43,992 nt of DNA from Planctomycetota bacterium (GCA_021810145.1 JAJZJL010000021.1:1-43992), one strand, 5' to 3'. Counted from the first letter of the stretch, positions 8,762 to 18,282 are shown. Notes: generated by a model not told the origin, from the letters alone. Program-made: numbers and translations.

Positions 8762-9640
8762 TTAAGCCAGCTTCTCTTCGAGAATGTCCAACAGATATTG
8801 CCCATACTCATTTTTCGCCAACGGTCTGGCGAGTTGCCGCAATTGTTCGGCGGTGATAAATCCGCGCCGCCAGGCGATTTCCTCCGGGCACGCCACTTTA
8901 AGTCCCTGCCGACGTTCAATGGTTTGAATATACATTGAAGCATCCAGCAGGGATTGGTGCGTGCCGGTATCCAGCCAGGCCATGCCCCGGCCCATGACTT
9001 TTACCCGCAGGGTTTTTTTGGCCAGATAAACCTTGTTGACATCGGTTATTTCCAGTTCACCGCGCGCCGACGGCTTGAGATTTTCCGCCACAGATACCAC
9101 GTCCGGACCGTAGAAGTAAATGCCCGTGACGGCAAATCTGGATTTTGGTTTGGCCGGTTTTTCCTCCAGCGATAACGCATTGAAATCTTTATCAAATTCC
9201 ACCACGCCGTAGCGTTCCGGATCGACAACGGGATAGGCAAAAACAGTGGCTCCGGTTGTTTCAGCGGCGGCCGCGTTGAGATCCGCGGCAAAATCATGGC
9301 CGTAGAAAATGTTGTCACCGAGTACCAGCGCACTGGGATTGTTGCCGATAAATTCTTTCCCGATGATAAACGCCTGCGCAATGCCATTGGGTTCCGGTTG
9401 CACGGCATAGGAAATATTCAAGCCCCAATGTTTGCCATCGCCGAGCAACTGTTTAAATCGTGGTGTATCCTGCGGCGTGGAAATAAGCAGGATGTCCCGC
9501 ATGCCCGCAAGCATCAGCGTGGAGAGCGGATAATAGATCATCGGCTTGTCATAAACAGGCAATAATTGCTTGGAAACCGCCAATGTCACCGGATGCAATC
9601 GGGTTCCGGCGCCACCGGCAAGAATAATGCCTTTTCGCAT
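8762..9640 (-). CDS. rfbA: Glucose-1-phosphate thymidylyltransferase
   Basis: First step of the dTDP-rhamnose pathway: joins glucose-1-phosphate and dTTP to give dTDP-glucose. The 292-residue protein begins [19 protein letters not shown], the nucleotide-binding signature, followed by [18 protein letters not shown] and, further on, LGDNIFYG and the metal-binding region; the length is typical. ATG 9640 is chosen because it starts the conserved domain and has GGAG eight bases upstream; the frame stays open to 9901 but that part overlaps rfbB and shows no family similarity. It lies between rfbB (52-base gap) and rfbC (2-base gap). Confidence 0.96.
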   Translation of the reverse strand: MRKGIILAGGAGTRLHPVTLAVSKQLLPVYDKPMIYYPLSTLMLAGMRDILLISTPQDTPRFKQLLGDGKHWGLNISYAVQPEPNGIAQAFIIGKEFIGNNPSALVLGDNIFYGHDFAADLNAAAAETTGATVFAYPVVDPERYGVVEFDKDFNALSLEEKPAKPKSRFAVTGIYFYGPDVVSVAENLKPSARGELEITDVNKVYLAKKTLRVKVMGRGMAWLDTGTHQSLLDASMYIQTIERRQGLKVACPEEIAWRRGFITAEQLRQLARPLAKNEYGQYLLDILEEKLA

Positions 9641-9692
9641 GGTTACGTCTCCACAAGTCTGGACCATCACCGGGCGGTTGGCCGGGGAAATA

Positions 9693-10781
9693 TTAACCGC
9701 GCCTGGCGTAATTGGCTTCAACCCAGTTACGATATTCACCACTGGCCACATGGGCAATCCAATCGCCGTGATCCAGATACCATTGCACGGTGGCCCGGAT
9801 ACCATCGGCAAAGGAGCACTTGGGACGCCAGCCCAGTTCACGATTGATCTTGGTAATGTCCATGGCATACCGCCGATCGTGACCCGGGCGATCCTTGACA
9901 TATTGAATCAGCGACGCATGAGGCCGATACGCGGAATCTGGACGCAACTGATCCAGAATCGAACAGATGGTTTGAACCACATCAATATTTTTCATTTCAC
10001 TGTTGCCGCCGATGTTATAGGTTTCACCGGGGCGGCCGGCTTGCAGCACTTCACGAATGGCGTCGCAATGATCCAATACAAACAGCCAGTCGCGAACATT
10101 TAAACCATCACCATAAACCGGCAGCGGCTTTCCGGCCAGGGCGTTGAGAATCATCAGCGGAATAAGTTTTTCCGGAAACTGAAACGGACCATAATTATTG
10201 GAACAATTGGTGGTCAGCACCGGCATGTGATACGTGTGAAAATAGGCTCGCACCAGATGATCCGAAGCCGCCTTGGACGCGGAATAAGGGCTGTTGGGCG
10301 CATAGGGCGTGGTTTCGGTAAATGCCGGATCGGCAGCGCTTAATGAACCGTACACTTCATCCGTGGAAACGTGGAGAAAACGGAAATCCGTTTTTCCCGG
10401 TCCGCTTAATCCGGACCAGTACGCCCGCGCGGCCTCCAGCAGATGGAACGTCCCGTTGACATTGGTGATAACAAAATCCTCCGGACCATGAATGGACCGG
10501 TCAACATGGCTTTCCGCAGCAAAATGAACAATCGCCCGCGGCTGATGCGCAGCCAGCAGCTTATCCAGCAATGCACGATCATTGATATCCCCCTGCACAA
10601 ATACATGTCGGGGGTCACCGCTGAGGCTGGAAAGGTTTTCCCGATTCCCGGCGTAGGTAAGCTTATCCAGATTCACCACCGGGGTGCCGATGGTGGCAAT
10701 CCATGAAGTAACAAAGTTTGAGCCGATAAAACCAGCCCCACCCGTCACCAGGATCGGTGCCTTATGATTCTCTGCTGCCAT
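9693..10781 (-). CDS. rfbB: dTDP-glucose 4,6-dehydratase
   Basis: Second step of dTDP-rhamnose synthesis: NAD-dependent conversion of dTDP-glucose to dTDP-4-keto-6-deoxyglucose. An extended short-chain dehydrogenase of 362 residues with the Rossmann motif [11 protein letters not shown] at the N-terminus, the [12 protein letters not shown] stretch, STDEVYGSL with the catalytic Asp/Glu pair, and the YSASK catalytic Tyr/Lys motif. ATG 10781 opens the conserved domain, with a modest AGGGA eight bases upstream; an earlier in-frame start at 10802 lacks a binding site. It follows argG by 91 bases. No rfbD (the final reductase) is found in the window, so it must be encoded elsewhere if dTDP-rhamnose is made. 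Confidence 0.95.
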   Translation of the reverse strand: MAAENHKAPILVTGGAGFIGSNFVTSWIATIGTPVVNLDKLTYAGNRENLSSLSGDPRHVFVQGDINDRALLDKLLAAHQPRAIVHFAAESHVDRSIHGPEDFVITNVNGTFHLLEAARAYWSGLSGPGKTDFRFLHVSTDEVYGSLSAADPAFTETTPYAPNSPYSASKAASDHLVRAYFHTYHMPVLTTNCSNNYGPFQFPEKLIPLMILNALAGKPLPVYGDGLNVRDWLFVLDHCDAIREVLQAGRPGETYNIGGNSEMKNIDVVQTICSILDQLRPDSAYRPHASLIQYVKDRPGHDRRYAMDITKINRELGWRPKCSFADGIRATVQWYLDHGDWIAHVASGEYRNWVEANYARRG

Positions 10782-10872
10782 TGAAAGAGTCCCTTCAGGC
10801 ATAATGGAGTAATAGCGGACAACAACGCCCGGAAATACTTTCTTTATCATCGGCTTATTGCAGCCAATAAGT

Positions 10873-12090
10873 TCAATCGCGAAGATCCCGCATGGCATTG
10901 ACCTTCATGGGCAGGCCAAAGAGCTTGATAAAGCCGATGGCGTCTTTTCCATCGTATTCCGCGCCCATCGTGAAGCTTGCCAGATCAGGCCGATACAAGC
11001 TGCCCGGTGATGCTACCGACGCCACCGTGGCCCGTCCCTTGAACAGGCGGATTTTCACCGTACCCGTGACATGCCGTGTTGCCGCGGTAACAAACGCGTC
11101 AAGCGCCTCGCGCAGCGGATGAAACCACTGGCCATAATAGACCAGATCGGCGTATTTCAGAGCAACTTGCTGCTTATAGTGAGCCAGATCACGTTCCAGG
11201 CAAACCGATTCCAATGCCCGGATGGCCGTGAGCAATACCGTGCCACCGGGAGTTTCATACGCGCCGCGGCTCTTCATGCCCACAAGGCGGTTTTCCACCA
11301 GGTCCACCTGCCCGACGGCGTGGCGTCCGGCGATGGTATTAAGCGTTTCAATAATTTTGTGCGCCGCCAATTTGCGGCCATTGACGCTTACGGGCGTCCC
11401 GGCCTCAAAGCCAACCGTGACAAACTCCGCTTTTCCCGGAGCTTTGCTGACCGGAACACTCATGACCCACAGGTTATCCTGCGGCTCATTGGCGGGATTC
11501 TCCAGATCCGCCCCTTCATGGGATATATGCCATAAATTGCGATCACGTGAATAGATCTTTTTGACCGTCTGGCTGATGGGCACACCCTTTTGCCGGGCAT
11601 ACTTAATGGCCGCCTCGCGACTGCGAAGTTCAAAGCGATCATCTTTCCACGGTGCAATAATCTGCAGTTCAGGGCCAAGGGCCATGTAGGTAAGTTCAAA
11701 ACGCACCTGATCATTGCCCTTGCCGGTGGCGCCATGGGCCACTGCGTCGGCCCCGAGTTCATGGGCCACCCGCACCTGATGCCTGGCAATCAGCGGTCGC
11801 GCAATGGACGTTCCCAGAAGATAACTGTGTTCATAAACCGCGCCGGCCCGCAGCATGGGAAAGCAGTAATCACGGGCAAATTCTTCGCGTAAATCAGCGA
11901 CGATGCACTTATCGGCACCGCTGGCGAGGGCCTTTTTCTTAATGCCGTCAAGCTCGTCACCCTGTCCGAGTTCGGCCGCGAACGCGATAACTTCGCAGCC
12001 GGGATAATTATCTTTCAGCCAGGGAAGAATCACGGAAGTATCCAGGCCGCCGGAATAGGCGAGAACAATTTTTTTTGCCGTATCAACCAT
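10873..12090 (-). CDS. argG: Argininosuccinate synthase
   Basis: Joins citrulline and aspartate with ATP to give argininosuccinate, the penultimate step of arginine synthesis. The 405-residue protein begins with the PP-loop [13 protein letters not shown] and keeps the family blocks [26 protein letters not shown] and [13 protein letters not shown] 12090 has GGAG eight bases upstream. The same strand continues into rfbB after 91 bases. A 7-bp hairpin just after the stop has no T-run, so read-through into the rhamnose genes is plausible, giving an unusual argG-rfb transcription unit. Confidence 0.97.
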   Translation of the reverse strand: MVDTAKKIVLAYSGGLDTSVILPWLKDNYPGCEVIAFAAELGQGDELDGIKKKALASGADKCIVADLREEFARDYCFPMLRAGAVYEHSYLLGTSIARPLIARHQVRVAHELGADAVAHGATGKGNDQVRFELTYMALGPELQIIAPWKDDRFELRSREAAIKYARQKGVPISQTVKKIYSRDRNLWHISHEGADLENPANEPQDNLWVMSVPVSKAPGKAEFVTVGFEAGTPVSVNGRKLAAHKIIETLNTIAGRHAVGQVDLVENRLVGMKSRGAYETPGGTVLLTAIRALESVCLERDLAHYKQQVALKYADLVYYGQWFHPLREALDAFVTAATRHVTGTVKIRLFKGRATVASVASPGSLYRPDLASFTMGAEYDGKDAIGFIKLFGLPMKVNAMRDLRD

Positions 12091-12244
12091 TGCATAAACT
12101 CCAAAGTTCAAGTCAAACCAAGCTCCATATCATGCGCGGCAACGGCGCACTTGGCAAACGGGCGATTGTTGAGGCCCCGGAACGCCGGAAATCGCCTTCA
12201 CGGTGGCTGAAGCGGGGAAAATCCGCTATGGTATAGCTCCGGAT

Positions 12245-12318
12245 GGGCGGTTAGCTCAGTTGGTTAGAGCGCCGTGCTTACACCGCGGATGTCGGGGGTT
12301 CGAGTCCCTCACCGCCCA
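12245..12318 (+). tRNA. tRNA-Val (anticodon TAC)
   Basis: A 74-base cloverleaf: acceptor stem GGGCGGT (12245-12251) pairs with ACCGCCC (12311-12317), discriminator A at 12318; D arm GCTC...GAGC; anticodon stem CCGTG/CGCGG with loop CTTACAC, giving anticodon TAC (valine GTA codons); T arm GGGGGTTCGAGTCCCTC. CCA is not encoded. It is the only plus-strand gene in this region and borders the accessory block to its right. I found no second copy of its 3' end in the window, so no attachment-site repeat can be claimed. Confidence 0.97.
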
Positions 12319-12598
12319 TTGGTCCGCTCGGCACCGCGCGGCAATCCCCATGTTTTTCCAGCTTTTCTGCGCTCGCGGCATGATGGAGTTGCAACGTGGT
12401 GCCGTGAGATTCCGCAATTCACTGCGTCGGAATTTGCGTCTCCGGTTTTGCGCGAATGGAATGATCGCCGATCGCCTTGGGGGTGGGGGGCCTTTGCGTT
12501 CCGCCGGCCCGGCCGGGCCACTTGGCGAAGTTGCCGTCGGGAAATTCAACAGCCAGCCCGGAAGCGCCCGCGGTTGCCTGGGCCACACGGCATTGGGC

Positions 12599-15373
12599 TT
12601 ACCCGGGCAGCGATAGGTAGAATTCTTGGAAGCGGGGATCCATCCTGACAGGGTCAAAATCGGCATCGTCCAGGTTCTTCCGCGTCGGGTGCGGGGCGTA
12701 TTTTCTCCAATCCACCAGGCGCTGTAAACACCCCCCAACATCGTTCCGGAGTGCTGCAAGGCAAGCCATATTATAGTGCAGCGTTTCATCGCTGGGCGCG
12801 ACCATCATCCCCAATTGGAACCTGTCGTACGCCTTCTTGAGGAGCCTGTCGGCTTCCTCGCCGCTCCTGCCCTTTGCCTGATACGTCAGAGCGGCACCCC
12901 AATTGCGCAGGGCTTCGCAGTTGTCCGGCTTGATCTGCGCCGCAGCCTGGTACTTCTCGTACGCCTCCTTGAAGAGCCTGTCGGCTTCCTCGCCGCCCTT
13001 GCCTCTCGCCTGCTCTGAAAGGGCGGCGCCCCAATTGTTCAGGGCCCTTTGGTCATCCGGCTTGATCTGCACTGCTGCCTGGAACTTCTCGTACGCCTCC
13101 CTGAAGAGCCTGTCGGCTTCCTCGCCGCTCTTGCTTCTGGCCTGATCCGAAAGGACGGTGCCCCAGTTGCTCAGGGCCTCGTGGTAATCCGGCTTGATCC
13201 GCACCGCAGCCTGGAATTTCTCATACGCCTCCCTGAAGAGCCTGTCGGCTTCCTCACCGCTCCTGCTTTTCGCCTGCTCTGAAAGGGCGGTACCCCAATT
13301 GCTCAGGGCCTCGTGGTAATCCGGCTTGATCCGCACCGCAGCCTGGTACTTCTCGTACGCCTCCTTGAAGAGCCCGTCGGCTTCCTCGCCGCCCTTGCTC
13401 TTCGCCTGATCCGAAAGGGCACCGCCCCAGTTGCTCAAGGTTTTGTAGTCATCCGGCTTGATCTGCACTGCGGCCCGGTATTTCTCGTACGCCTCCTTGA
13501 AGAGTTTGTCGGCTTCCTCACCGCTCTTGCTCTTCGCGTGACCTGAAAGGGCGGTACCCCAGTTGCTCAAGGTTTTGTAGTCATCCGGTTTGACCTGCAC
13601 CGCAGCCTGATATTTCTCGTGCGCCTCCCTGAAGAGCCTGTCGGCCTCCTCACCGCTCTTGCTCTTCGCGTGATCTGAAAGGGTGTTGCCCCAATTGAAC
13701 AGGGCCGTGTGGCCATCCGGCTTGACCTGTACCGCAGCCCGGTATTTCTCGTACGCCTCCTTGAAGAGCCTTTCGGCTTCCTCACCGCTCTTGCTCTTCG
13801 CGTGACCTGAAAGGGCGGTACCCCAGTTGCTCAAAGTTCCGTAGTCATCCGGCTCGATCTGCACTGCAGCCTGGTATCTCTCATACGCCTCCTTGAAAAG
13901 TCTTTCGGCTTCCTCACCGCTCTTGCTCTTCGCCCGCTCTGAAAGGGCGCTTCCCCAATTGTTCAGGGCCGCGTGGAAATCCGGCTTGATCTTTACCGCA
14001 GCCTGGTATTTCTCGTACGCCTCCTTGAACAGCCCGTCGGCCTCCCCTCCGGTCGCAGCCAGTGCCCTACCCCGCAGGAGTTCCGCCCCCGTTAGCTCCT
14101 CCCATTCCGGCGAGGATGTCCCCAACCGCCTAGCTTCTTTCAGCGCACTGGATGCTGCCCCCAGTTTGCCCGCTCGGATCAATGATGAGGCCGTGGCCAT
14201 GAGGGAATCGCCCAGTCGCCGCTTGATCTCCTCGGGCGCATCTTTTCCTATCTCTACACTAAGCTCCTCTAGTTTACGCAAATCCCGCGTGGCACCCGCG
14301 ATTGCGATTTGAATCGCGGTGCGCATTTGGGGCTTTTCGGCCTCACCCCCGCCGGGACCCGGTTTTGAGGGCGCTGGCCTGGCTTTTTCGAGGCTCCTTA
14401 GCGCCGCCTCAACCGGGTCCGATTGTTTGGGAATGTCACTTCTCTGGGGGAATGCCATGATGCTCTTCAGCGAAGCGGTGATCGCCTCAATCGGATCGGA
14501 AACGATTTTGGGCTGCTCGATCTTCAGCCCTTCCAGAACAAGCTCCCTCATAAAGGAATCGGCATCGTGGTCGCGCACGAGAAAAGCCTCTTTCGCGTGA
14601 TCCTCAAGAATTGCCATGGCAGCTTCGCAGGGATTATTGGTTCCGTAGTGGACCCAATAGAGCCTGCCTGGAAACTGGGGGATCTTGGCCAGAGAATCAA
14701 GCACGGGGTCGTGTTCCCCGCTGTACCCAACCACGATGAGTGTGCTGCCGAGTAGGGCGTCACAGAAGACGGATGGCAGATGGCTCCTGACACGTTCCAT
14801 TTCCGGCTCGGTGTTGGACAGCCAGAGCCCATGCGCTTGACCGTGCAGGTATATGACCGCACTGGAGTCAATCAAGCCGGGTTGGAATCCAGCCGCCGCC
14901 GTCAGGTCGAAGGTGCGGACCGGCTGGCCGGTTACCGCCAGAGCGTCCACCATAAGCGGATCGAAATTCGTGGTGAGGATCTGGTTAATGTAATTCGCGT
15001 TGACCAACGCCGCCAGAAGGAGGTGCGCCCAATTGATTTTGAGCCTTTTCGTCTTGGGGTCGGTGGCCTTATCAATCGCCGCGCGGATAATCTTCGTACG
15101 TTCAACTGGCGGAAGGTTAGACATTAGAAAGGCATACTCGCTCTGGCCGTCCGGGCACCTCTCCAAACCCTCGATTAGCGGGTGGGCACGCAGGGTACTG
15201 GCGACTATCTCGCCTGCGGTGGGGATTCCCGCTGACCTTGAGAACCCTGCGCCAATGAGGAAGGATACTTTGCGTGTGTTGCCAGTCTCGCCGTTGCGGC
15301 ACGCATACGCGATATGTTTGGCAATATGCTCGGGGGTTACCGTGCGCGGGCTCCTCGTCGGCGCATCTCTCAT
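12599..15373 (-). CDS. SIR2-like protein fused to a TPR-like repeat array
   Basis: A 924-residue protein. Residues 35-290 form a SIR2-like NAD-binding domain: FLIGAGFS (GAGFS 41-45), TTNFD (134-138), a candidate catalytic His177 in YLHGQ, and VVGYSGEHD (215-222). A linker with a Pro/Gly patch (about 333-350) precedes helical sequence and then nine near-identical 44-residue units (442-837) plus a degenerate tenth, consistent with TPR or Sel1-like solenoids. Bacterial SIR2 domains of this kind often act as NAD-depleting effectors in anti-phage defence; that role here is inference. The ATG at 15373 has AAGGAG six bases upstream. It is the last gene of the accessory block and has its own promoter at 15501-15528. 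Confidence 0.88.
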   Translation of the reverse strand: MRDAPTRSPRTVTPEHIAKHIAYACRNGETGNTRKVSFLIGAGFSRSAGIPTAGEIVASTLRAHPLIEGLERCPDGQSEYAFLMSNLPPVERTKIIRAAIDKATDPKTKRLKINWAHLLLAALVNANYINQILTTNFDPLMVDALAVTGQPVRTFDLTAAAGFQPGLIDSSAVIYLHGQAHGLWLSNTEPEMERVRSHLPSVFCDALLGSTLIVVGYSGEHDPVLDSLAKIPQFPGRLYWVHYGTNNPCEAAMAILEDHAKEAFLVRDHDADSFMRELVLEGLKIEQPKIVSDPIEAITASLKSIMAFPQRSDIPKQSDPVEAALRSLEKARPAPSKPGPGGGEAEKPQMRTAIQIAIAGATRDLRKLEELSVEIGKDAPEEIKRRLGDSLMATASSLIRAGKLGAASSALKEARRLGTSSPEWEELTGAELLRGRALAATGGEADGLFKEAYEKYQAAVKIKPDFHAALNNWGSALSERAKSKSGEEAERLFKEAYERYQAAVQIEPDDYGTLSNWGTALSGHAKSKSGEEAERLFKEAYEKYRAAVQVKPDGHTALFNWGNTLSDHAKSKSGEEADRLFREAHEKYQAAVQVKPDDYKTLSNWGTALSGHAKSKSGEEADKLFKEAYEKYRAAVQIKPDDYKTLSNWGGALSDQAKSKGGEEADGLFKEAYEKYQAAVRIKPDYHEALSNWGTALSEQAKSRSGEEADRLFREAYEKFQAAVRIKPDYHEALSNWGTVLSDQARSKSGEEADRLFREAYEKFQAAVQIKPDDQRALNNWGAALSEQARGKGGEEADRLFKEAYEKYQAAAQIKPDNCEALRNWGAALTYQAKGRSGEEADRLLKKAYDRFQLGMMVAPSDETLHYNMACLAALRNDVGGCLQRLVDWRKYAPHPTRKNLDDADFDPVRMDPRFQEFYLSLPG
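12863..14050 (-). repeat. Nine tandem 132-bp coding repeats in the SIR2-TPR gene
   Basis: Nine consecutive in-frame 132-bp units encode GEEADxLFKEAYEKYQAAVxIKPD...LSNWGxALSxxAKSKS. Neighbouring units are nearly identical even at the DNA level, so copy number can be expected to change by slippage or unequal recombination. A diverged tenth unit runs on to about 12731. Confidence 0.92.
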
Positions 15374-15500
15374 TAACGGCTCCTTGCGAGGGCCGGAGGG
15401 AGCGCGAGCCACGCTACCGGACGCGCAGCCCGGGCCGGGAACCGCGGCGTTGCCGCTCCCGTGCGGGCTTTCGGTTTACCGCTTGCCTCCAACCGGAAAT

Positions 15501-15528
15501 AGTATATCCCAACTGCGGAGGTGTGCAA
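15501..15528 (-). promoter_or_regulatory. Candidate promoter of the SIR2-TPR gene
   Basis: Minus-strand TTGCAC (15523-15528) and TATACT (15501-15506) with a 16-base spacer, about 128 bases before the ATG at 15373 and just after the protease stop. Its -10 and spacer match the promoter of the upstream protease pair (16775-16802). Confidence 0.55.
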
Positions 15529-15546
15529 CGGCTTGCCGGAATGCTC

Positions 15547-16497
15547 CTACCGAGGCTGGGCGGGATTGGGTGGTGTTGGCGCGGCTACCGTGATTTGTTG
15601 TTTAATGAGCCTGGCACCCAGATGATTTTCGATGATCTTTATAGCACCGGTATTCATCAATGCATGCATGTAGCAATGATGCACGGTCAACACCAAATCC
15701 TGGAGTTGCTGGTCTGACTCAATCTCAACGACTTTCAGTCCCATCGACTTGCACTCATCGGTATGGATGTGCCGGCCGTGCGTTTTATGCTTGCGGTAAT
15801 CTGCAAGTTGCTTGGCAATCTTAGCCGCTTTGCGGCTGGAATTGGTATCGCCAGCGAACATTACCTTTGCGAGTTGCTCGCGGACGAAATCGTTCGACCA
15901 CTGAATGGCGTTCGAGCATTGCCCCAGAAAGGTGGGGTGGTACTTGCCAATGATTGTCTGCCAGACCGCTACGCTTGCGGGATCTTTTTTTATTTCTTTT
16001 ACCGCTCGCTTAAATTCGCGGATGACGCCATACGCTGGAACTCCACGCACCTGTGGGTCAATGGGGCCGAGGTTCGATTGCTTGCCCATCAAGATTTCTT
16101 TGCATGAACAGGCGATGATCGTACCGGCGGACATGGCAATCTGGGGCACTACGGCCCGAATATTGTTTCCGAACATCTTGCGCAGGTAATCAACGATGGA
16201 TTGGGTCGATGCAATATCGCCGCCCGGTGTGTGCAAGATCAGATCAAGCCCCCTGTCGCGGTCAAGTTTATGCACAGCCATCATGAAGCCGTTTTTATCC
16301 TCATCATTGATCTCCAGCCCGACAATCTGTGGTTTTGAAAGCCATCCGGAATAATATGCAATCACATTGCGGCCGGTGTGCTTTTGGAGTTGCTCAAGGT
16401 ATCTCATCCTTACCATATCATGGCTTTGTTGGGCCATGCTCTGGTGCTGAAGAATCTGGTGGTGGATCTCGTTCTGGATGTCGCCCCAATTTGGCAT
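15547..16497 (-). CDS. SDH-family (ClpP/crotonase-fold) serine protease
   Basis: A 316-residue protein of the SDH protease family, related to SppA and ClpP. Visible motifs are LILHTPGGD (substrate-binding Gly segment, residues 87-94), PQIAMSAGT with the nucleophile Ser123, and LGPIDPQ (143-149). A soluble helical N-terminus replaces the membrane anchor common in relatives, and a basic middle (KxxKIAKQLADYRKHKTHGRH) carries several His residues. The ATG has GAGG six bases upstream and lies eight bases after the stop of the small ORF, so the two are coupled. Family members recur in accessory and defence loci; the substrate is unknown. The next gene on the strand encodes the SIR2-TPR protein. 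Confidence 0.85.
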   Translation of the reverse strand: MPNWGDIQNEIHHQILQHQSMAQQSHDMVRMRYLEQLQKHTGRNVIAYYSGWLSKPQIVGLEINDEDKNGFMMAVHKLDRDRGLDLILHTPGGDIASTQSIVDYLRKMFGNNIRAVVPQIAMSAGTIIACSCKEILMGKQSNLGPIDPQVRGVPAYGVIREFKRAVKEIKKDPASVAVWQTIIGKYHPTFLGQCSNAIQWSNDFVREQLAKVMFAGDTNSSRKAAKIAKQLADYRKHKTHGRHIHTDECKSMGLKVVEIESDQQLQDLVLTVHHCYMHALMNTGAIKIIENHLGARLIKQQITVAAPTPPNPAQPR

Positions 16498-16505
16498 TTA
16501 TTCCC

Positions 16506-16721
16506 TCATCCGTGCGGTACGGCGTACGAAGTTGAGGTCGTGGTTACCGTGAGAACCGAGGGAAATGGAAAGGGTTGGTCAAGTGAGTAGTTTTCGCCTT
16601 GATATTGCGGTGTTGGTGGCACCGGTGCAAAGTAGCGCCTATGAAGCGAAATCAGCTTTGAAGCCTCTCGCTTTGTTCCACGCCTGGACTGTTCACCGCG
16701 CCTGGATTTTTCGCGTTTCAT
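16506..16721 (-). CDS. Small basic hypothetical protein upstream of the SDH protease
   Basis: A 71-codon frame starting MKREKSRRGEQ, with AGGAG seven bases before the ATG and a stop eight bases before the protease ATG. The first 30 residues are strongly basic (Lys/Arg-rich), and the rest is rich in Pro, Tyr and Thr with no membrane segment. I do not recognise it. The strong ribosome binding site, the tight spacing and a good upstream promoter argue that it is a real gene or a coupling leader for the protease. It could be a regulator or a protease partner, but nothing in the sequence decides this. Confidence 0.5.
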   Translation of the reverse strand: MKREKSRRGEQSRRGTKREASKLISLHRRYFAPVPPTPQYQGENYSLDQPFPFPSVLTVTTTSTSYAVPHG

Positions 16722-16774
16722 AACCACTCTCCTGCTAGCGTTGGGACGCCGTTGAACGAGTTTAGTTAACGATA

Positions 16775-16802
16775 AGTATACGATATTTCCTCAAGGATTC
16801 AA
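16775..16802 (-). promoter_or_regulatory. Candidate promoter of the small ORF-protease pair
   Basis: Minus-strand TTGAAT (16797-16802) and TATACT (16775-16780) separated by 16 bases, 54 bases before the small ORF start. The region is A/T-rich compared with its surroundings. Confidence 0.6.
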
Positions 16803-17406
16803 GATTGCCAGTTGCCATTATTTTTCCACTTCATTTCTGTCCCGGTTATCATCCTTTCCATTTTTTCCTCACGGGTAGCAGTCCGTTTTCGCCTGCACGT
16901 TGTTGTCTGTTTTCCGCTGCGGCTGGCGCGGAGCGCGGCCCGCCGGCTATATCGGACTTGCCATAGGCAGCGGGTCTCAAAATATACGTGCGGATAGCCG
17001 CTACCGGAAGAAAGGACCAACGATCAATAGCGGCCTGAAGTTTCCGATCTGGCGTGGCTGGGCCGCTTTTAGCGCCGGGATCTCGGCCCGCAGTTTTTAC
17101 AATACGCTGTTTTTCGCGGGTATTTTGGGGCGGCGTGAATCCGTTAGCCGCCAGGCTTTAAGAAAGCGTGGCGGCACAGCACTTTAGTCGAAGATCCGCG
17201 GTTGAACATACATGGGGGAACTGGCGGCAAAATCTTGAAACAGCCCGATTGTGAATTTGCGGGCTTCAAGTCGTTTGACGGCTTGGCGTATGGTCAACTA
17301 GCATACACACTCTATGTGTGTGTCCGGTTGGGTGGTTTAACATAAACCACGGCCGATTGGACCAGATGGCAGGACTTTGGACGGGTTAACGCCCGGTTAG
17401 ACAGAC
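16803..17406. other. Non-coding stretch between the accessory block and the metallophosphoesterase
   Basis: About 600 bases with no frame that I can support: the open frames lack ribosome binding sites and family resemblance. Near its right end are two short hairpins: ACACAC/GTGTGT around a TCTAT loop (about 17306-17322) and GTGGTTTA/TAAACCAC (17332-17350). Neither has a T-run. They could mark the edge of the accessory block or regulate the downstream gene. Confidence 0.45.
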
Positions 17407-18282
17407 ATGAGCAATCAGAACGACGCAGACCAGATAGCTTCTCTTTCCAGTGTTCGTAATGCGCACCAGAATGGTGATGAAACGCAGGTAACACCCGTGC
17501 CGGCTGCGGCGGAAACGGACGCGACTCAGAAGCCGATTGCCATTATTTCAGATATCCACGGCAATCTTGAAGCGCTCACGGTGGTCATGGAGGAAATACG
17601 CCGCCGGAATGTCACAAGCATCTGCTGTCTCGGTGATGTTATCGGTTATGGCCCCAACCCGCTGGAATGTCTGGACACCGTTATCGAAAATTGTGAGTTT
17701 ACCATCATGGGCAACCATGATTTCGCCATCTTTTATGAACCCTTTAATTTTAACACCGCCGCGGAAAACGCCGCCTACTGGACACGCCAGCAGTTTGAAG
17801 CCGATCCCGACCGTACCCGGCGAAATCGACGGTGGCGTTATCTTGGCGGCATGCAGACACGCATGATGCATCCGCGGTTTATGGCTGTGCATGGATCGCC
17901 GCGGCGGCCAATTAATGAATATATTTTCCCCGATGACATTTATTCCGCATCGCAAAAAATCGCGCTGATTTTTGAACGTGTGGGCCATTTGTGCTTTGTC
18001 GGCCATACGCATGTTCCGGGGGTTTTTGTGGCCCAGCCGGATTTTTATTCGCCTGATGATCTCAATAATCGCTATGACATAACCGAGGAAAAAGCGGTCA
18101 TTAATGTCGGCAGCGTCGGGCAGCCGCGCGACCATGACCCGCGGTCAAGTTTTGTTATTCTGCATCCGGGACATGTGGAATTTATCCGTCTGGCATACGA
18201 CGTGAATACCACCGTGGATAAGGTGCGATCCATTGACGCCCTGGACAACTTTTTAGGCCAGCGACTGCTGGAGGGTGCTTAA
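17407..18282 (+). CDS. Metallophosphoesterase (YfcE/MJ0936-like)
   Basis: A 291-residue calcineurin-like phosphoesterase. The metal-binding signature is complete: ISDIHGNLEAL (Asp49, His51), GDVIGYGPNP, MGNHD, VHGSP and GHTHVPG, followed by the family tail INVGSVGQPRDHDPR. The first 45 residues are a polar, probably disordered extension not seen in the shortest family members. Substrates in this family are phosphodiesters or phosphoproteins; none can be assigned here. The ATG lacks a strong ribosome binding site. An 8-bp inverted repeat (18284-18291/18324-18331) separates it from yidC, 73 bases downstream on the same strand. Confidence 0.9.
   Translation: MSNQNDADQIASLSSVRNAHQNGDETQVTPVPAAAETDATQKPIAIISDIHGNLEALTVVMEEIRRRNVTSICCLGDVIGYGPNPLECLDTVIENCEFTIMGNHDFAIFYEPFNFNTAAENAAYWTRQQFEADPDRTRRNRRWRYLGGMQTRMMHPRFMAVHGSPRRPINEYIFPDDIYSASQKIALIFERVGHLCFVGHTHVPGVFVAQPDFYSPDDLNNRYDITEEKAVINVGSVGQPRDHDPRSSFVILHPGHVEFIRLAYDVNTTVDKVRSIDALDNFLGQRLLEGA

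Noticed and set aside
10854..10871. 7-bp hairpin directly after the argG stop
   Set aside because: It has no T-run on the minus strand and a weak A/T-rich stem, so it is not called as a terminator.
12245..12318. tRNA-Val as an integration site for the accessory block
   Set aside because: No copy of the tRNA 3' end and no integrase gene were found in the window; only proximity supports it.
12776..13546. Plus-strand open frames across the TPR repeats
   Set aside because: They are antisense shadows that repeat because the underlying SIR2-TPR repeats do.
16900..17187. Plus-strand open frame of 95 codons
   Set aside because: It starts at TTG without a ribosome binding site and resembles no protein family.
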